Positions 8,666 through 17,826 are shown, counted from the first letter of the stretch. The stretch: DNA of 64,000 nucleotides from Actinopolyspora xinjiangensis (GCF_900104475.1 NZ_FNJR01000007.1:1-64000), one strand, 5' to 3'. Numbers and translations are program-made. The notes: a model not told the origin generated them from the letters alone.

Positions 8666-8997
8666 GCCGTACCACCCGACCCGGGAAGCAGCCCGCGGAC
8701 CCGCAACCGGTCGGTGGCCGCCCGCACCGCCTCCGAGCGGCGAGCGGTCTCGCCGGCCAGTGTGGTCAGTCCTTCGTCCGTGATGCGGTAGTAGCGCCGC
8801 AACCGTCCGTTGTGGACCTGCTCGCTGTCGAGTTCCACGAGTCCGTCGGCGCACAACCGGTCGAGCACCCCGTACAGGGTTCCCACGCGTAACACCACCC
8901 GTTGTCGGGAGAGTTCGCCCACCGCCCGCACGATCCCGTAGCCGTGCAAGGCTCCCTCTGCCAGCACGGTCAGCACCAGGAAAGTCTGCTCGGACAT
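8662..8997 (-). CDS. PadR-family transcriptional regulator
   Basis: A 111-residue PadR-type winged-helix protein. The start 'MSEQTFLVLTVLAEGALHGY' and 'VGTLYGVLDRLCADGLVE' (recognition helix and wing) are typical, followed by 'RRYYRITDEG' and a short C-terminal dimerisation helix. PadR proteins usually repress their own operon and a membrane or transport gene, and respond to small ligands or cell stress. I chose the ATG at 8997 because the domain begins right there; an upstream extension would be read through the operator. The downstream membrane-protein gene overlaps by 4 nt. Confidence 0.85.
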   Translation of the reverse strand: MSEQTFLVLTVLAEGALHGYGIVRAVGELSRQRVVLRVGTLYGVLDRLCADGLVELDSEQVHNGRLRRYYRITDEGLTTLAGETARRSEAVRAATDRLRVRGLLPGSGGTA

Positions 8998-9020
8998 GGC
9001 TCGGCGTGACACGCGTACAG

Positions 9021-9045
9021 TATATATCGTTAACCGGTATATATG
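9021..9045. promoter_or_regulatory. TATATA-rich imperfect palindrome, probable PadR operator
   Basis: TATATATC and GGTATATAT flank a GTTAAC core, giving an imperfect dyad 24 bp upstream of the padR start. PadR regulators often bind AT-rich dyads overlapping their own promoter. The AT-rich arms may also contain the -10 box. Confidence 0.55.
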
Positions 9046-9263
9046 TCTCGTCGAGTTTTTTGAATCCACCGGACGCGTGAGAGAACATCACACGCCCACG
9101 GGAAGCGGTGCGCCGCTGACCAGGTTCTTCGCGAGTCGTCCCGTTCCGGAAGCCCGTTCACAGGCCGCTCCACCCGGACGACCACGAAACCGGGAACGCG
9201 CCCTCCCGATACGGATAGACTCGTGCTACACGCACCCGCCCGCACTGCTTCGAGGACCACGGC

Positions 9264-9764
9264 ATGAGCACGAGACACACGGTGATCGCCTCGCCGGTCG
9301 GTGACCTGACCGCCGTGGCCGAGGACGACCACTTGGTCGGGCTCTACTTCACCGGACGGGAGGACGGGAGCCTCGCCGTCACGCTCGGACCGAGGATCGA
9401 CGAGGATTTCCCGGACACGAGGCTCCAGCTGGACGAGTACTTCGCGGGCGAGCGAACCCGGTTCGACCTTCCGCTGGCCCCGCACGGCGACGAGTTCGAG
9501 CAGCGGGTCTGGGAGCTGATCGCCGAGATCGACTACGGCGAGACGCGCAGCTACGGCGAACTCGCCCGTCGGCTGGGCGGCCCCGGGCTGTCCAGGGCCG
9601 TGGGCACCGCGACCGGCCGCAACCCGATATCGGTGATCGTGCCCTGCCACCGCGTGATCGGCGCCGACGGCAGCCTGACCGGCTTCGGCGGAGGGCTGGA
9701 CCGCAAGCGCTTCCTGCTTCGGCTGGAGGAGCCATCCGCCGAAGTGGCTGGCAGGCTGTTCTGA
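9264..9764 (+). CDS. ogt: Methylated-DNA--protein-cysteine methyltransferase
   Basis: A 166-residue suicide DNA-repair protein that takes the methyl group from O6-methylguanine (and O4-methylthymine) onto its own cysteine. The acceptor is C128 in the motif VPCHRVIG; 'YGETRSYGELARRLGGPG' and 'SRAVGTATGRNP' form the DNA-binding helix-turn-helix and the asparagine hinge, and 'GFGGGLDRKRFLLRLE' closes the active site. The length fits the Ogt type without an AdaA domain. The gene stands alone on the plus strand; a TAGACT at 9216-9221 may be its -10 box. The ATG at 9264 is the first before the conserved N-terminal domain 'SPVGDLTAVAEDD'. Confidence 0.92.
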   Translation: MSTRHTVIASPVGDLTAVAEDDHLVGLYFTGREDGSLAVTLGPRIDEDFPDTRLQLDEYFAGERTRFDLPLAPHGDEFEQRVWELIAEIDYGETRSYGELARRLGGPGLSRAVGTATGRNPISVIVPCHRVIGADGSLTGFGGGLDRKRFLLRLEEPSAEVAGRLF

Positions 9765-9783
9765 GCGAAGCACTCCGCTGGCC

Positions 9784-10275
9784 TCATCCCTCGGAGGCCG
9801 CGGGTTCCGAAAACGTCCGCCGCACGTGCCGGACCGGGTTCAGCGCCAGTGCCGCCTCCGGGCCGAACCAGCCGTACCGATCGTGCTCCTCGGGGACAGC
9901 ACCACCGGCGCGTCCGGGTCAGTCTCCACCGCGTGGAACGTCACGGTGTGGAACCGGATGCGGCGCCTCTCGGTGTCCTCGTTCGTGTGGCACGACGACC
10001 GCGCCGATCTCGACGCGCAACCCGGTCTCCTCCCGTACCTCCCGACGTGCCGCCACCGCCGGGATCTCCCCCGCTTCCACGATTCCGCCGCGGATGTCCC
10101 ACCGCCCGCCGAGACAACGCCCCGGCCGCCGTAGCAGCGGCCAACCATCTTCCCGCAGCAGCGCGTGGGCGATCCACCGCTGTTCCCACGCCCCCTCCGG
10201 CCCGTGACCGGCCCCGCCCGTCGCCGAGCCCGGCGTGTTCGGGCGTGGGGAACGAGCGCTCCCACCACTGCTCAT
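9784..10275 (-). pseudogene. NUDIX hydrolase broken by two compensating frameshifts
   Basis: Three pieces add up to one NUDIX protein. The first frame gives 'WEQRWIAHALLRED' and the NUDIX box 'GGIVEAGEIPAVAARREVRE' followed by ETGL. Near 9990 the reading jumps one frame to 'TNEDTERRRIRFHTVTFHAV', and near 9893 it returns to the first frame for 'EEHDRYGWFGPEAALAL' and a TGA at 9784. The two indels are opposite in sign and about 100 bp apart; the unshifted frame meets a stop at 9919. This indicates recent decay or two sequencing errors. The intact protein would have been about 165 residues and would hydrolyse a nucleoside diphosphate derivative. The start at 10275 is uncertain. Confidence 0.75.
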
Positions 10276-10288
10276 CCAGTGAGCTTGC

Positions 10289-11035
10289 TCATCCGGTGAG
10301 CCGTACCGAACTGACATCGGCGACCTCGCGGTAGCCGAGCCGCTCGTAGAGCCCGATCGCCCGCGCGTTGTCCACGGTCACTCCGAGCGCGACCTCGCCG
10401 AACTCCGCCAGCAGCGCGCGGGTCATCGCGGCTGTCAGGGCACTTCCCAGACCACGACCGCCGTATGCGGGATCGACGGTGATCTTGACCAGGAAACCGA
10501 CGCCGTTGACGCTGCGGTCGGCTCCGCACGCGACGAGCCGCTCTCCCTCGCGGATGCCGAACCACCGGCGGATTCCCGTGGCGCGGGGTTCGGCCGAGGT
10601 GGCCGGGTGCCCGTCCCGCAGCAACCGCTCGATCCGCTCGCTCTCCCCGCTCGGTAGCACCTCCACATCGGACTCACCGCGCCGCTTTCGGGGAGCTCGC
10701 TCGGTGGCGAGGAAGTACCAGTCCTCCTCCCGGTGCACCGGCAGCCGCTCGAGCTCGGCGTCGGGCAGCAGCGGGAGCCGCACCGGGGCCCCGGGACCGA
10801 GCGGTTCCTCCGCCCGGAGCCACTCGAGCAGGTCGATGGCCGCGTGCGCCCGACCGCGCAGCGAGACCGAACCGGGCTGCCACGGAACACCCGTGAACCA
10901 GGCGACGGCCTCGTCCGTCGCGTAACCGACCACGTCTTCGGTGACGGTCATGCGGGTGTAGGCGTCCGCGCCCGCGGCCGTGAACAGCTCGGGGACTCCG
11001 ACGAGGCGGCGCGGGCTCAGGCAGGACACTGTCAT
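10289..11035 (-). CDS. GNAT-family N-acetyltransferase
   Basis: A 248-residue protein with a poorly conserved N-terminal half and a C-terminal GNAT fold. The acetyl-CoA motif A is visible in 'VKITVDPAYGGRGLGSALTA', followed by 'GVTVDNARAIGLYERLGYRE', the usual end of the fold. Substrate unknown. The ATG at 11035 was chosen over the longer frame because the upstream part belongs to the response-regulator gene read in another frame. It follows the response regulator by 61 nt on the same strand but has no obvious link to it. Confidence 0.8.
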   Translation of the reverse strand: MTVSCLSPRRLVGVPELFTAAGADAYTRMTVTEDVVGYATDEAVAWFTGVPWQPGSVSLRGRAHAAIDLLEWLRAEEPLGPGAPVRLPLLPDAELERLPVHREEDWYFLATERAPRKRRGESDVEVLPSGESERIERLLRDGHPATSAEPRATGIRRWFGIREGERLVACGADRSVNGVGFLVKITVDPAYGGRGLGSALTAAMTRALLAEFGEVALGVTVDNARAIGLYERLGYREVADVSSVRLTG

Positions 11036-11096
11036 GACGACGATCCTGGCAGAGCGGATCGGTTCCCGCGTGACCACGTCCGGAAACGCCCGCTGA

Positions 11097-11795
11097 TCAC
11101 GAGAAGCCGCGCCCGCCCGCCCACCGGTAGCGGTGTTCGGGTCGGCCCGCCGAACCGTACCGCAGGTGCAGCGTGATTCCGCCGGTGTTGGCGAAGTGGT
11201 CGAGGTAGCGGCGGGCGCTGACCCGGGACAGCCCCGCGCTGTTGGCGACCTCGGAGGCGGAGAGGTCGGTCCCCGCAGAGCGCAGCGTGTCGAGCACCAG
11301 CCGGGCGGTGACCGTCGAGAGCCCCTTGGGGAGCTCTTCGGGCACGGTGTGGGGTTCGGCTGGACGCAGCATGCCGTAGACCCTGTCCACATCGGCCTGC
11401 TCCGCCTCGTCGACCGCGTCCAGCTCGCTCTTGGCCTCGGCATAGCCGTTCAACCGCTGCCGCAGTTCGCGGAACGGAAAGGGTTTGAGCAGGTAGTGCA
11501 CCGCGCCACCCTGCATGGCCGCCCTGACCGTCTCCACGTCCCGCACCGCTGTGATCACCAGCACGTCGAGTGGCCGGGCGTTGCCCCGCAACCGCTGCAG
11601 CACCCGCACCCCGGACTCGTCCGGCAGGTACAGGTCCAGCAGCACCAGATCCGGGAGCAGCCGTTCGCTCAGCGCCAGCGCTTCCCGCGCGGTGTGGGCC
11701 ACCCCGACGGCCTCGAAACCGTCCATGCTCCCGACGAGCTTGCGGTGGTTGTCCGCCACCCGCACGTCGTCGTCGACCACGAGCACTCGGATCAT
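11097..11795 (-). CDS. CitB/DcuR-type response regulator
   Basis: A 232-residue regulator. The N-terminal receiver domain begins 'MIRVLVVDDDVRVADNH', with the phosphoacceptor aspartate in 'PDLVLLDLYLPDESG' (D54), the T in 'VLVITA' and K in 'LLKPFPF'. The C-terminal half has a helix-turn-helix ('LSASEVANSAGLSRVSARRY') as in CitB/DpiA/DctR regulators of carboxylate uptake. The ATG at 11795 overlaps the kinase stop as ATGA and has GTGGAG upstream, so it is preferred over the GTG at 11807. Together with the kinase it very likely controls the divergent tctCBA genes. Confidence 0.9.
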   Translation of the reverse strand: MIRVLVVDDDVRVADNHRKLVGSMDGFEAVGVAHTAREALALSERLLPDLVLLDLYLPDESGVRVLQRLRGNARPLDVLVITAVRDVETVRAAMQGGAVHYLLKPFPFRELRQRLNGYAEAKSELDAVDEAEQADVDRVYGMLRPAEPHTVPEELPKGLSTVTARLVLDTLRSAGTDLSASEVANSAGLSRVSARRYLDHFANTGGITLHLRYGSAGRPEHRYRWAGGRGFS

Positions 11796-13492
11796 CGGCG
11801 ACTCCACGAGCTGGGCTGTCGATCGGGGCCGGGCAACCCGGCCGGTTCCGCTTCCTCGATGGGCTCTGCCACCGTCGGCAGCAGCGCGGTGAACACCGCA
11901 CCTCCGTCATTGTCGGCACGGACCCAGCCGCCCCGGTTCCGGCAGGTCTGCCGTACCAGCGCCAGCCCCAGGCCGCAGGGACCTCCCTGCTGGGCCACCT
12001 TGGTCGTGAAACCGGCCCGGAACACCTCGTCGACCAGCTCGGGCGCTATCCCGACTCCGGAGTCGCCGACCTCGACACGTGTGGCGGCGGTTCCGTTCTC
12101 GGTGACCGAGCACAGCGAGACCCGCACCCTGCCGGTGCCCGCTTCCAGCGACTCCAGCGCGTTGTCGATGAGATTGCCGACCACCAGGATCAGATCGTCC
12201 CTGGCGGTGGTGGACGGCAGCGCGTCGAGGTCGGTGTCGGTGCCGAGCACGAACTCGGCACCCCGCTCGGTGGCCGCGGCGGACTTGGCCAGCAGCAGGG
12301 CGGCGACGGCGGCGTCGCGCACCCGCGTGGTGAGGTCCTCGGTGAACCGCCCGTGCGAGGCGCTGAGCTCGTCGACGAAGGTGCGTGCCTGCTCGTACTC
12401 ACCGAGTTCCAGCAGACCGGCGATGGTGTGTATCCGGTTGGAGAACTCGTGCGCCTGGGCGCGCAGGGCGTCGGTGGTGGTACGCGCGCCGTCGAGTTCC
12501 TGGGCCAGCTGGTCGAGCTGGGTGCGGTCGCGCAGGGTCACCACCGAACCTCCCCCGATGCCGTCCGGTCGGATCGGCATCCGGTTCAGGGCCAGCACGC
12601 GCCCCCGCCGCAGCACGATCTGGTCGGTGCCGTCGGCCTGCCCCGCCAGCACCTCGTGCAGCCGTTCCGGCAGTTCGAGCTCGTCGAGGCGTCTCCCCTC
12701 CGCGTCCGGGGGCAGGCCGAGCAACCGGTGGGCCTCGTCGTTGACCAGGGTGATCCTTTCCGACGGGTCGAAGGCCACAACTCCCTCCTTGAGCGCGTGC
12801 AGCATGGCCACCCGGTGCTCGACCAACCTGCCGATCTCGTCGGCGGCCATGCCGAAGGTCTGCCTGCGCATCCGCCGGAAGACGAGGTAGGTGCCGAGCG
12901 AACCCAGCACCACCAGGGTCAGCACGGTTCCCAGCAGTTCGGGAAGGCTCTGGGCCACTTCCTGGCTGACCGTGGAGACGGGCACCCCGACGGAGACCAC
13001 GCCGATAACCTTCCCCGCCTCGTCGAGCACGGGCACCTTGGCGCGCATGGATCGCCCGGTGGTTCCGGTCTGGACGCCGGTCCAGACGTCGCCCGCCAGC
13101 GCCGGGGCGGCGTCGGTGGACAGTCGGTGACCGATTCGCTCGGGGTCGGGGTGTGAGTAGCGGATCTGCCGCCGGTTCGCGACGACGATGAACGAGGCAC
13201 CGGTGGCGCGGCGTATCCGCTCGGCCAGCGGCGCGATGGTGTTCTCCGGGTGCGGGTCGTCGAAGGCCTCGCGCACCGTGCGCAGCGTGGCCACCGACTC
13301 TGCGATCGCCAGCACGCGCTGCGCGTACTGCTCGTCGAGCTCGGCACGGGTGTTCCGCCACCAGAACAGTCCACTGGCGACGAGCGCGAGCACGACGAGC
13401 ACCAGCTGCAGCGCGAAGAACTGCCCCGCCAGCGGCCAACGGCGCGCCGGGCCTCGGCTCCGCGTGGTGTTGCCCTCGGCGATGACGTCCAT
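11792..13492 (-). CDS. CitA/DcuS-type sensor histidine kinase
   Basis: A 566-residue membrane kinase. Membrane helices at about 21-44 and 185-205 enclose a periplasmic PAS-like sensor (about 50-180) with 'GASFIVVANRRQIRYSHPDP', typical of citrate/C4-dicarboxylate sensors. A cytoplasmic PAS domain (about 225-325) contains 'EGVVAFDPSERITLVNDEAH'. The phosphorylated histidine is H348 in 'RAQAHEFSNRIHTIAGLLEL'. The ATPase domain has 'GNLIDNALESLE', 'VGDSGVGIAPE' and 'GPCGLGLALV'. The start ATG at 13492 has a GGGAGGG site. The partner regulator overlaps at the 3' end, and a tricarboxylate transporter is divergent, so the ligand is probably a tricarboxylate or related acid. Confidence 0.92.
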   Translation of the reverse strand: MDVIAEGNTTRSRGPARRWPLAGQFFALQLVLVVLALVASGLFWWRNTRAELDEQYAQRVLAIAESVATLRTVREAFDDPHPENTIAPLAERIRRATGASFIVVANRRQIRYSHPDPERIGHRLSTDAAPALAGDVWTGVQTGTTGRSMRAKVPVLDEAGKVIGVVSVGVPVSTVSQEVAQSLPELLGTVLTLVVLGSLGTYLVFRRMRRQTFGMAADEIGRLVEHRVAMLHALKEGVVAFDPSERITLVNDEAHRLLGLPPDAEGRRLDELELPERLHEVLAGQADGTDQIVLRRGRVLALNRMPIRPDGIGGGSVVTLRDRTQLDQLAQELDGARTTTDALRAQAHEFSNRIHTIAGLLELGEYEQARTFVDELSASHGRFTEDLTTRVRDAAVAALLLAKSAAATERGAEFVLGTDTDLDALPSTTARDDLILVVGNLIDNALESLEAGTGRVRVSLCSVTENGTAATRVEVGDSGVGIAPELVDEVFRAGFTTKVAQQGGPCGLGLALVRQTCRNRGGWVRADNDGGAVFTALLPTVAEPIEEAEPAGLPGPDRQPSSWSRR

Positions 13493-13790
13493 CCCTCCCA
13501 CGGTCGATGACCGTCCGACCGTAACGGCAGCGCAACGTCCCCGGAAACCACAGTGCCGATGTGCGCTGCGACGACCCCGCGACCGCCGTGACCACAACGA
13601 CCAGTACCGCGTTTATGAACACCACATTCCCCACGGACGGGGGAGGCACACACCCTGTGATCCACGACTCGCGACGTGCTGTTCACCTCACGGCGTCACG
13701 GCGAACACCTCAACCGGTTCCGCCGCCCGAACCGGGGAGCAGTGGGTTGGGAATCGTGTCGAAGAATCCGGACTCTCGCAGGGAAGGACC
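13493..13790. promoter_or_regulatory. Divergent control region between the kinase and tctC
   Basis: About 300 bp without a gene separates two divergent operons that belong to one uptake system. It must carry both promoters and is the likely binding region of the response regulator. I cannot name a specific operator. Confidence 0.4.
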
Positions 13791-14780
13791 ATGACAGGAC
13801 GACTGATCCTCCGCCTGACCGCCGCGGTCCTGGGCGTGGTCGTCGTGGGGGCCGGGCTGGCCGACGCCCACACGAAGGCCTCCGGTGGAACCGACCCCCG
13901 GGACAAACTGCGGTTGATCGCACCCGCCGATCCCGGCGGTGGCTGGGACACCGTGGCCAGGGAGCTCCAGAGCGCGGTGGACGCGCACGACCTCTCACGG
14001 ACGACCGAGGTGCTCAACGTGCCGGGGGCGGGCGGCACCATCGGGCTGTCCCGGCTGGCGAACCAGGCCGGCAGCGGCAACAAGCTGATGATGAGCGGGG
14101 CCGTGATGACCGGCGCCATCCAGACCACCGACTCCCGCACCACGCTGGACGGCGTCACCCCGATCGCGCGGTTGGCGGACGACTACGAGGTCGTGGTGGT
14201 GCCGAAGGACTCGCGGTTCCGGACGGTGCGGGACCTCATGTCCGCCTGGCGGCGGGCGCCGCGTTCGATCGCGGTCGGCGGTGGTTCCGCGGGCGGTACC
14301 GACCACCTGTTCGCCGGGATGCTCTCGCGTGCCGCCGGAGTGCCGACCTCCGAGCTCAACTACATCGCCTACTCGGGCGGCGGCGAGGTGGTCACCGGTC
14401 TGCTCGACGGCGGCCTCGACGCCGGAGTCTCCAGCTACGCGGAGTTCGCCGGGCAGATAGCGGCAGGCGAACTCCGCGCGCTCGGCGTCTCCGCCGAGCA
14501 ACCGCTCGACGGGATCGACGTCCCGACCTTCGTCGAGCAGGGCGTGGACGCCACGCTGGCGAACTGGCGCGGGGTGGTGGCCCCGCCCGGACTGTCCGCC
14601 GAGCAGCGCGCGGAGCTGGAAAAGATCGTCACGCGGGTGCACGACACCGAGCAGTGGCGCGGTGCCGTGGAACGCAACGGCTGGGAGGACACCTTCCAGA
14701 CCGGAGCCGAGTTCCGGAGCTTCCTCGAGTCCGAGACCGCACGCATCAAGAGAATCAGCGAGGAGCTGGGCCTGTCATGA
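13791..14780 (+). CDS. tctC: Tripartite tricarboxylate transporter substrate-binding protein TctC
   Basis: A 329-residue extracytoplasmic binding protein. A hydrophobic signal segment (residues 4-26) ends near 'GLADAHTKA'. The mature part begins with 'LRLIAPADPGGGWDTVAREL', the Bug/TctC ligand loop, and continues with 'VLNVPGAGGTIGL', 'VGGGSAGGTDHLFAGML' and 'ALGVSAEQPLDGIDVPTFVE', all usual for the family. It captures a tricarboxylate or similar acid for the TctAB membrane unit. The ATG at 13791 follows GGGAAGGACC. The stop overlaps tctB as ATGA. Confidence 0.93.
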   Translation: MTGRLILRLTAAVLGVVVVGAGLADAHTKASGGTDPRDKLRLIAPADPGGGWDTVARELQSAVDAHDLSRTTEVLNVPGAGGTIGLSRLANQAGSGNKLMMSGAVMTGAIQTTDSRTTLDGVTPIARLADDYEVVVVPKDSRFRTVRDLMSAWRRAPRSIAVGGGSAGGTDHLFAGMLSRAAGVPTSELNYIAYSGGGEVVTGLLDGGLDAGVSSYAEFAGQIAAGELRALGVSAEQPLDGIDVPTFVEQGVDATLANWRGVVAPPGLSAEQRAELEKIVTRVHDTEQWRGAVERNGWEDTFQTGAEFRSFLESETARIKRISEELGLS

Positions 14781-15337
14781 CCACATTCGTGCGAGGAAAC
14801 GCCTCGCGGCAGCGAGGCGAAGAGGGCGAATCCACCTCGTTCTGGACCGGGCGCGGTGAACTGCTGGTGGGGATGCTGGTCGGTTCCATCGGCGGTTTCC
14901 TGCTGGTCCGGACCGCGAGCATGGACGTGCCGTCCTCGGTGAGCTTCCTGGGTCCCCGCTTCTTCCCCGCCGTGGTGGGAGCGCTGCTGGTGGTGCTGGG
15001 GATCTCGCTGGCCGTGCGGGTGGCGCTCGCCGGGCACCGCACCGGGACGGCCGACGCGGCGACCGAGGAACCCGCCGGCGCCACCGGCTCGGGCAGCGAA
15101 TGGAAACCGTTGCTGCTGACCGCGGCGACCCTGGTGGCTCACCTGGCACTGCTGCGCACCGCCGGGTGGATCGTGGCGGGAGCGCTGCTGTTCTGGGGCG
15201 TCTCCTGCGCGCTGGGCAGCGAGCACAGACTGCGTGACCTGGGGATATCGGTGATCGTGTCCTCGGCCGTGCAGCTGGCGTTCTCGGCCGGGCTGGGACT
15301 GTCGCTGCCCTCCGGACTGCTGCTGGAGGTGCTGTGA
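14777..15337 (+). CDS. tctB: Tripartite tricarboxylate transporter small subunit TctB
   Basis: A 186-residue membrane protein with four likely helices: 'GELLVGMLVGSIGGFLLV', 'FFPAVVGALLVVLGISLAV', 'LLLTAATLVAHLALLRTAGW' with 'IVAGALLFWGVSCALG', and 'LGISVIVSSAVQLAFSAGLG'. The pattern 'GPRFFP..VG.LLV.LG' is typical of TctB. It forms the permease with TctA. The start overlaps tctC by 4 nt and the stop overlaps the tctA start, so the three genes are translationally coupled. Confidence 0.9.
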   Translation: MTTFVRGNASRQRGEEGESTSFWTGRGELLVGMLVGSIGGFLLVRTASMDVPSSVSFLGPRFFPAVVGALLVVLGISLAVRVALAGHRTGTADAATEEPAGATGSGSEWKPLLLTAATLVAHLALLRTAGWIVAGALLFWGVSCALGSEHRLRDLGISVIVSSAVQLAFSAGLGLSLPSGLLLEVL

Positions 15338-16839
15338 TGGAAACACTGTCGTTGCTGCTGGACGGCTTCGGCGCCGCCCTCACCCCGGTCAACCTGCTGC
15401 TGTGCCTGGCCGGTGTGGTGCTGGGAACGGTCGTGGGCGTGCTGCCCGGGCTCGGCACCGCCATGGCGATCGCGCTGCTGGTGCCGGTCACCTTCCGCCT
15501 GGACCCCGCCGGGGCCTTCATCATGTTCGCCGGGGTCTACTTCGGAGGCCAGTTCGGCGGTGCCACCACCGCCATCCTGTTGAACACGCCGGGGCAGAGC
15601 TCCTCGATGGCCACGGCGTTCGAGGGGTTCCTGATGGCCAGGAACCGCAGGGCACCGCAGGCACTGGCCACCGCCGTGCTCGGTTCCTTCCTGTCCAGCG
15701 TCGTGGCCGTCACGCTCGTGGTGTTCTTCTCGCCGCTGATGGTCGAGCTCGCCGTCGGGTTCGGCCCGCCGGAGTACTTCGCGTTGACCGTGCTGGCCTT
15801 CCTGGCGACCTCGGCCGTGGTGGCCGGTGACGTGCTGCGCGGCCTGAGTGGCCTGGGAGTCGGCCTGGCCCTGGCGATGGTGGGCATCGACGAGCAGAGC
15901 GGGGCGGTGCGCTTCACGTTGGGAACCCCCCAGCTGCTGGACGGGATCAGCATCGTCGTGGTGACGGTGGGGCTGCTGGCGATCGGCGAGGTGCTGTACG
16001 TGGCCTCGCGGGCGCGGCGCAGCCCCGCCACCGAGACGGTGGCCTCCGGCAGGCCGTGGCTGAACAGGCGTGACCTGGGACGTTCCTGGCGGCCGTGGCT
16101 GCGCGGCACCGCGCTGGGCGTGCCGTTCGGCGTGATCCCCGCCGGCGGCGCTGAGATCCCGACGTTCCTGTCCTACGGGGCGGAGAAGGCCCTGGCCGGA
16201 CGTCGTGGGGACGACGAGTTCGGACGGGGCGCCATCGAGGGCGTGGCGGGCCCGGAGGCGGCCAACAACGCGACCACGGCCACCTCGCTGGTGCCGCTGC
16301 TGGGGTTGGGACTTCCCACCTCGGCCACCGCCGCGATCATGCTCGGCGCCTTCCAGCAGTACGGGATGCGTCCGGGGCCCCTGCTGTTCACCCAGGAGTC
16401 CGACCTGGTCTGGGCACTGCTGGCGAGCCTGTTCATCGGCAGCGTCATGCTGCTGGTGCTGAACCTGCCGTTCGCTCCGGTGTGGGCGAAGCTGCTGCGG
16501 ATACCGCGCAACTACCTCTACGCCGGGATCGTCGTGTTCGCCACCGTCGGGGTCTACACCGCGAGGTCCGCGCTGTTCGACGTGCTGCTGCTCTACGTGG
16601 TGGGAGCGCTCGGCTTCCTGCTGCGCCGCTACGGTTTCCCGGTCGCGCCGGTGCTGATCGGCGTGATCCTGGGGCCGCTCGCGGAGACCTCGCTGCGCCG
16701 GGCCATGGCGATGAGCCAGGGGGATGTGGGCGTGCTGTTCGCCGGTCCCTTCGCGGTGGGCATCTACTCGGTCCTGATCGTGGCTGTGGTCCTCTCGGCG
16801 GTGCTGCGACCGCGGCGCGGCCGGGCTGGAACGGGCTGA
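15337..16839 (+). CDS. tctA: Tripartite tricarboxylate transporter large permease TctA
   Basis: A 500-residue permease with 11 or 12 hydrophobic segments. It carries the two family signatures: '[19 protein letters not shown]' near residue 30 and the pseudo-repeat '[20 protein letters not shown]' near residue 310, with '[20 protein letters not shown]' between. It imports the acid captured by TctC using the ion gradient. The ATG at 15337 shares its first base with the tctB stop and has GGAGG seven bases upstream; a GTG three bases earlier is also possible. A hairpin follows the stop. Confidence 0.94.
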   Translation: METLSLLLDGFGAALTPVNLLLCLAGVVLGTVVGVLPGLGTAMAIALLVPVTFRLDPAGAFIMFAGVYFGGQFGGATTAILLNTPGQSSSMATAFEGFLMARNRRAPQALATAVLGSFLSSVVAVTLVVFFSPLMVELAVGFGPPEYFALTVLAFLATSAVVAGDVLRGLSGLGVGLALAMVGIDEQSGAVRFTLGTPQLLDGISIVVVTVGLLAIGEVLYVASRARRSPATETVASGRPWLNRRDLGRSWRPWLRGTALGVPFGVIPAGGAEIPTFLSYGAEKALAGRRGDDEFGRGAIEGVAGPEAANNATTATSLVPLLGLGLPTSATAAIMLGAFQQYGMRPGPLLFTQESDLVWALLASLFIGSVMLLVLNLPFAPVWAKLLRIPRNYLYAGIVVFATVGVYTARSALFDVLLLYVVGALGFLLRRYGFPVAPVLIGVILGPLAETSLRRAMAMSQGDVGVLFAGPFAVGIYSVLIVAVVLSAVLRPRRGRAGTG

Positions 16840-16847
16840 GGCGAGCT

Positions 16848-16876
16848 GCCGGAGGATGCGGCCGGTGTCCTCCGGC
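16848..16876 (+). terminator. Hairpin after the tct operon
   Basis: Inverted repeat GCCGGAGGA (16848-16856) and TCCTCCGGC (16868-16876), 11-nt loop, nine bases after the tctA stop. Likely rho-independent-like terminator without a U tract. Confidence 0.65.
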
Positions 16877-17196
16877 GGCTTCGTGGCCGCGCCGAGTGCC
16901 GGAGGGATGAGGGGGTCGCACTGGTTCAGCGGCTTCGCAGCGCGGCCCCGGACCGGGGACGGCGGATGCCCGAGGAGTCCGGCGGGCGCTGTCTCGCCGA
17001 CGCGGTGGCGCGAGCGGCGCGCGGGGGCGAGAACGCGTCCGCCGAAGGGTTTTCCGATGTCCGGAGACCCGGCCGTCGGGTTAACCGCGGAAGGCCCCTC
17101 GAAATCATCGGCTCTTCACCGCGATCTCGACCGGTGTTGTCCCTCGCTTGTCACGCTGCGGAGGTCGTCTCACCCCAGCACGTGAGGAGAACGGCC
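16877..17196. other. About 320 bp upstream of the secreted nuclease
   Basis: No gene supported. The region probably contains the promoter of the nuclease gene; I do not see a convincing -35/-10 pair. Confidence 0.4.
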
Positions 17197-17826
17197 GTGC
17201 GACGTCTCGCGATCGCTTTGACCACCACGTCATCCGCCGTGGCACTGGTTCTCGCCTCGGTGGGAACCGCCGCCGCCTACCCACCCGACCCGCCCGGCGC
17301 GGCGACAGCACGACAGCAACTGTCCGAGCTCGCGGTGCGCGCCGAGGGCTCCATGAGTGGCTACGACCGGGACAGGTTCCCCCACTGGTCGAACCGGACG
17401 GGTACCTGCGACACCCGGGAGACCGTGCTGAAACGCGACGGCAGTGGGGTCTCCGTCGGACCGGACTGCTATCCGGACTCCGGAAGCTGGTACAGTGTCT
17501 ACGACCAGCGGTGGGTGAGCGACCCCGGCGAGGTGCACATCGATCACGTGGTCCCGCTCGCCGAGTCCTGGCGCTCCGGCACCGCCGGATGGAGCGACGC
17601 GAAACGCGAGGACTTCGCCAACGATCTGAGCACCCAGCAGCTGATCGCGGTCTCCGGCACCTCCAACATGGCCAAGAGCGACGACGACCCGGCCGCCTGG
17701 CGACCCTCGAACACCGGATACCACTGCGTATACGCGCGTAGCTGGATCAACGTGAAACACGTTTGGGGACTCAGCGTCGACTCTGCCGAGAAGAACGCCC
17801 TGTCGAGTATGCTCGACGACTGCTGA
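17197..17826 (+). CDS. Secreted HNH-type nuclease (DUF1524/GmrSD-like)
   Basis: A 209-residue exported protein. The signal peptide is 'MRRLAIALTTTSSAVALVLA' followed by SVGTAAAY, with cleavage probably after AAA. The catalytic core has 'VHIDHVVPLAESWRSG' (H and D of the HNH/beta-beta-alpha-metal site) and later 'LSTQQLIAVSGTSNMAKSDD' with 'W.PSN' and 'NVKHVWGL', the usual pattern of small actinobacterial HNH proteins. Four to six cysteines (CDTRE, DCYPDS, YHCVYA, DDC) suggest disulfides outside the cell. It may degrade DNA for nutrition or competition. The GTG at 17197 has GAGGAG upstream. Confidence 0.85.
   Translation: MRRLAIALTTTSSAVALVLASVGTAAAYPPDPPGAATARQQLSELAVRAEGSMSGYDRDRFPHWSNRTGTCDTRETVLKRDGSGVSVGPDCYPDSGSWYSVYDQRWVSDPGEVHIDHVVPLAESWRSGTAGWSDAKREDFANDLSTQQLIAVSGTSNMAKSDDDPAAWRPSNTGYHCVYARSWINVKHVWGLSVDSAEKNALSSMLDDC

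Noticed and set aside
13188-13790. N-terminal extension of TctC of about 200 residues
   Set aside because: It overlaps the divergent kinase gene and lacks a ribosome site; the signal peptide starts at 13791.
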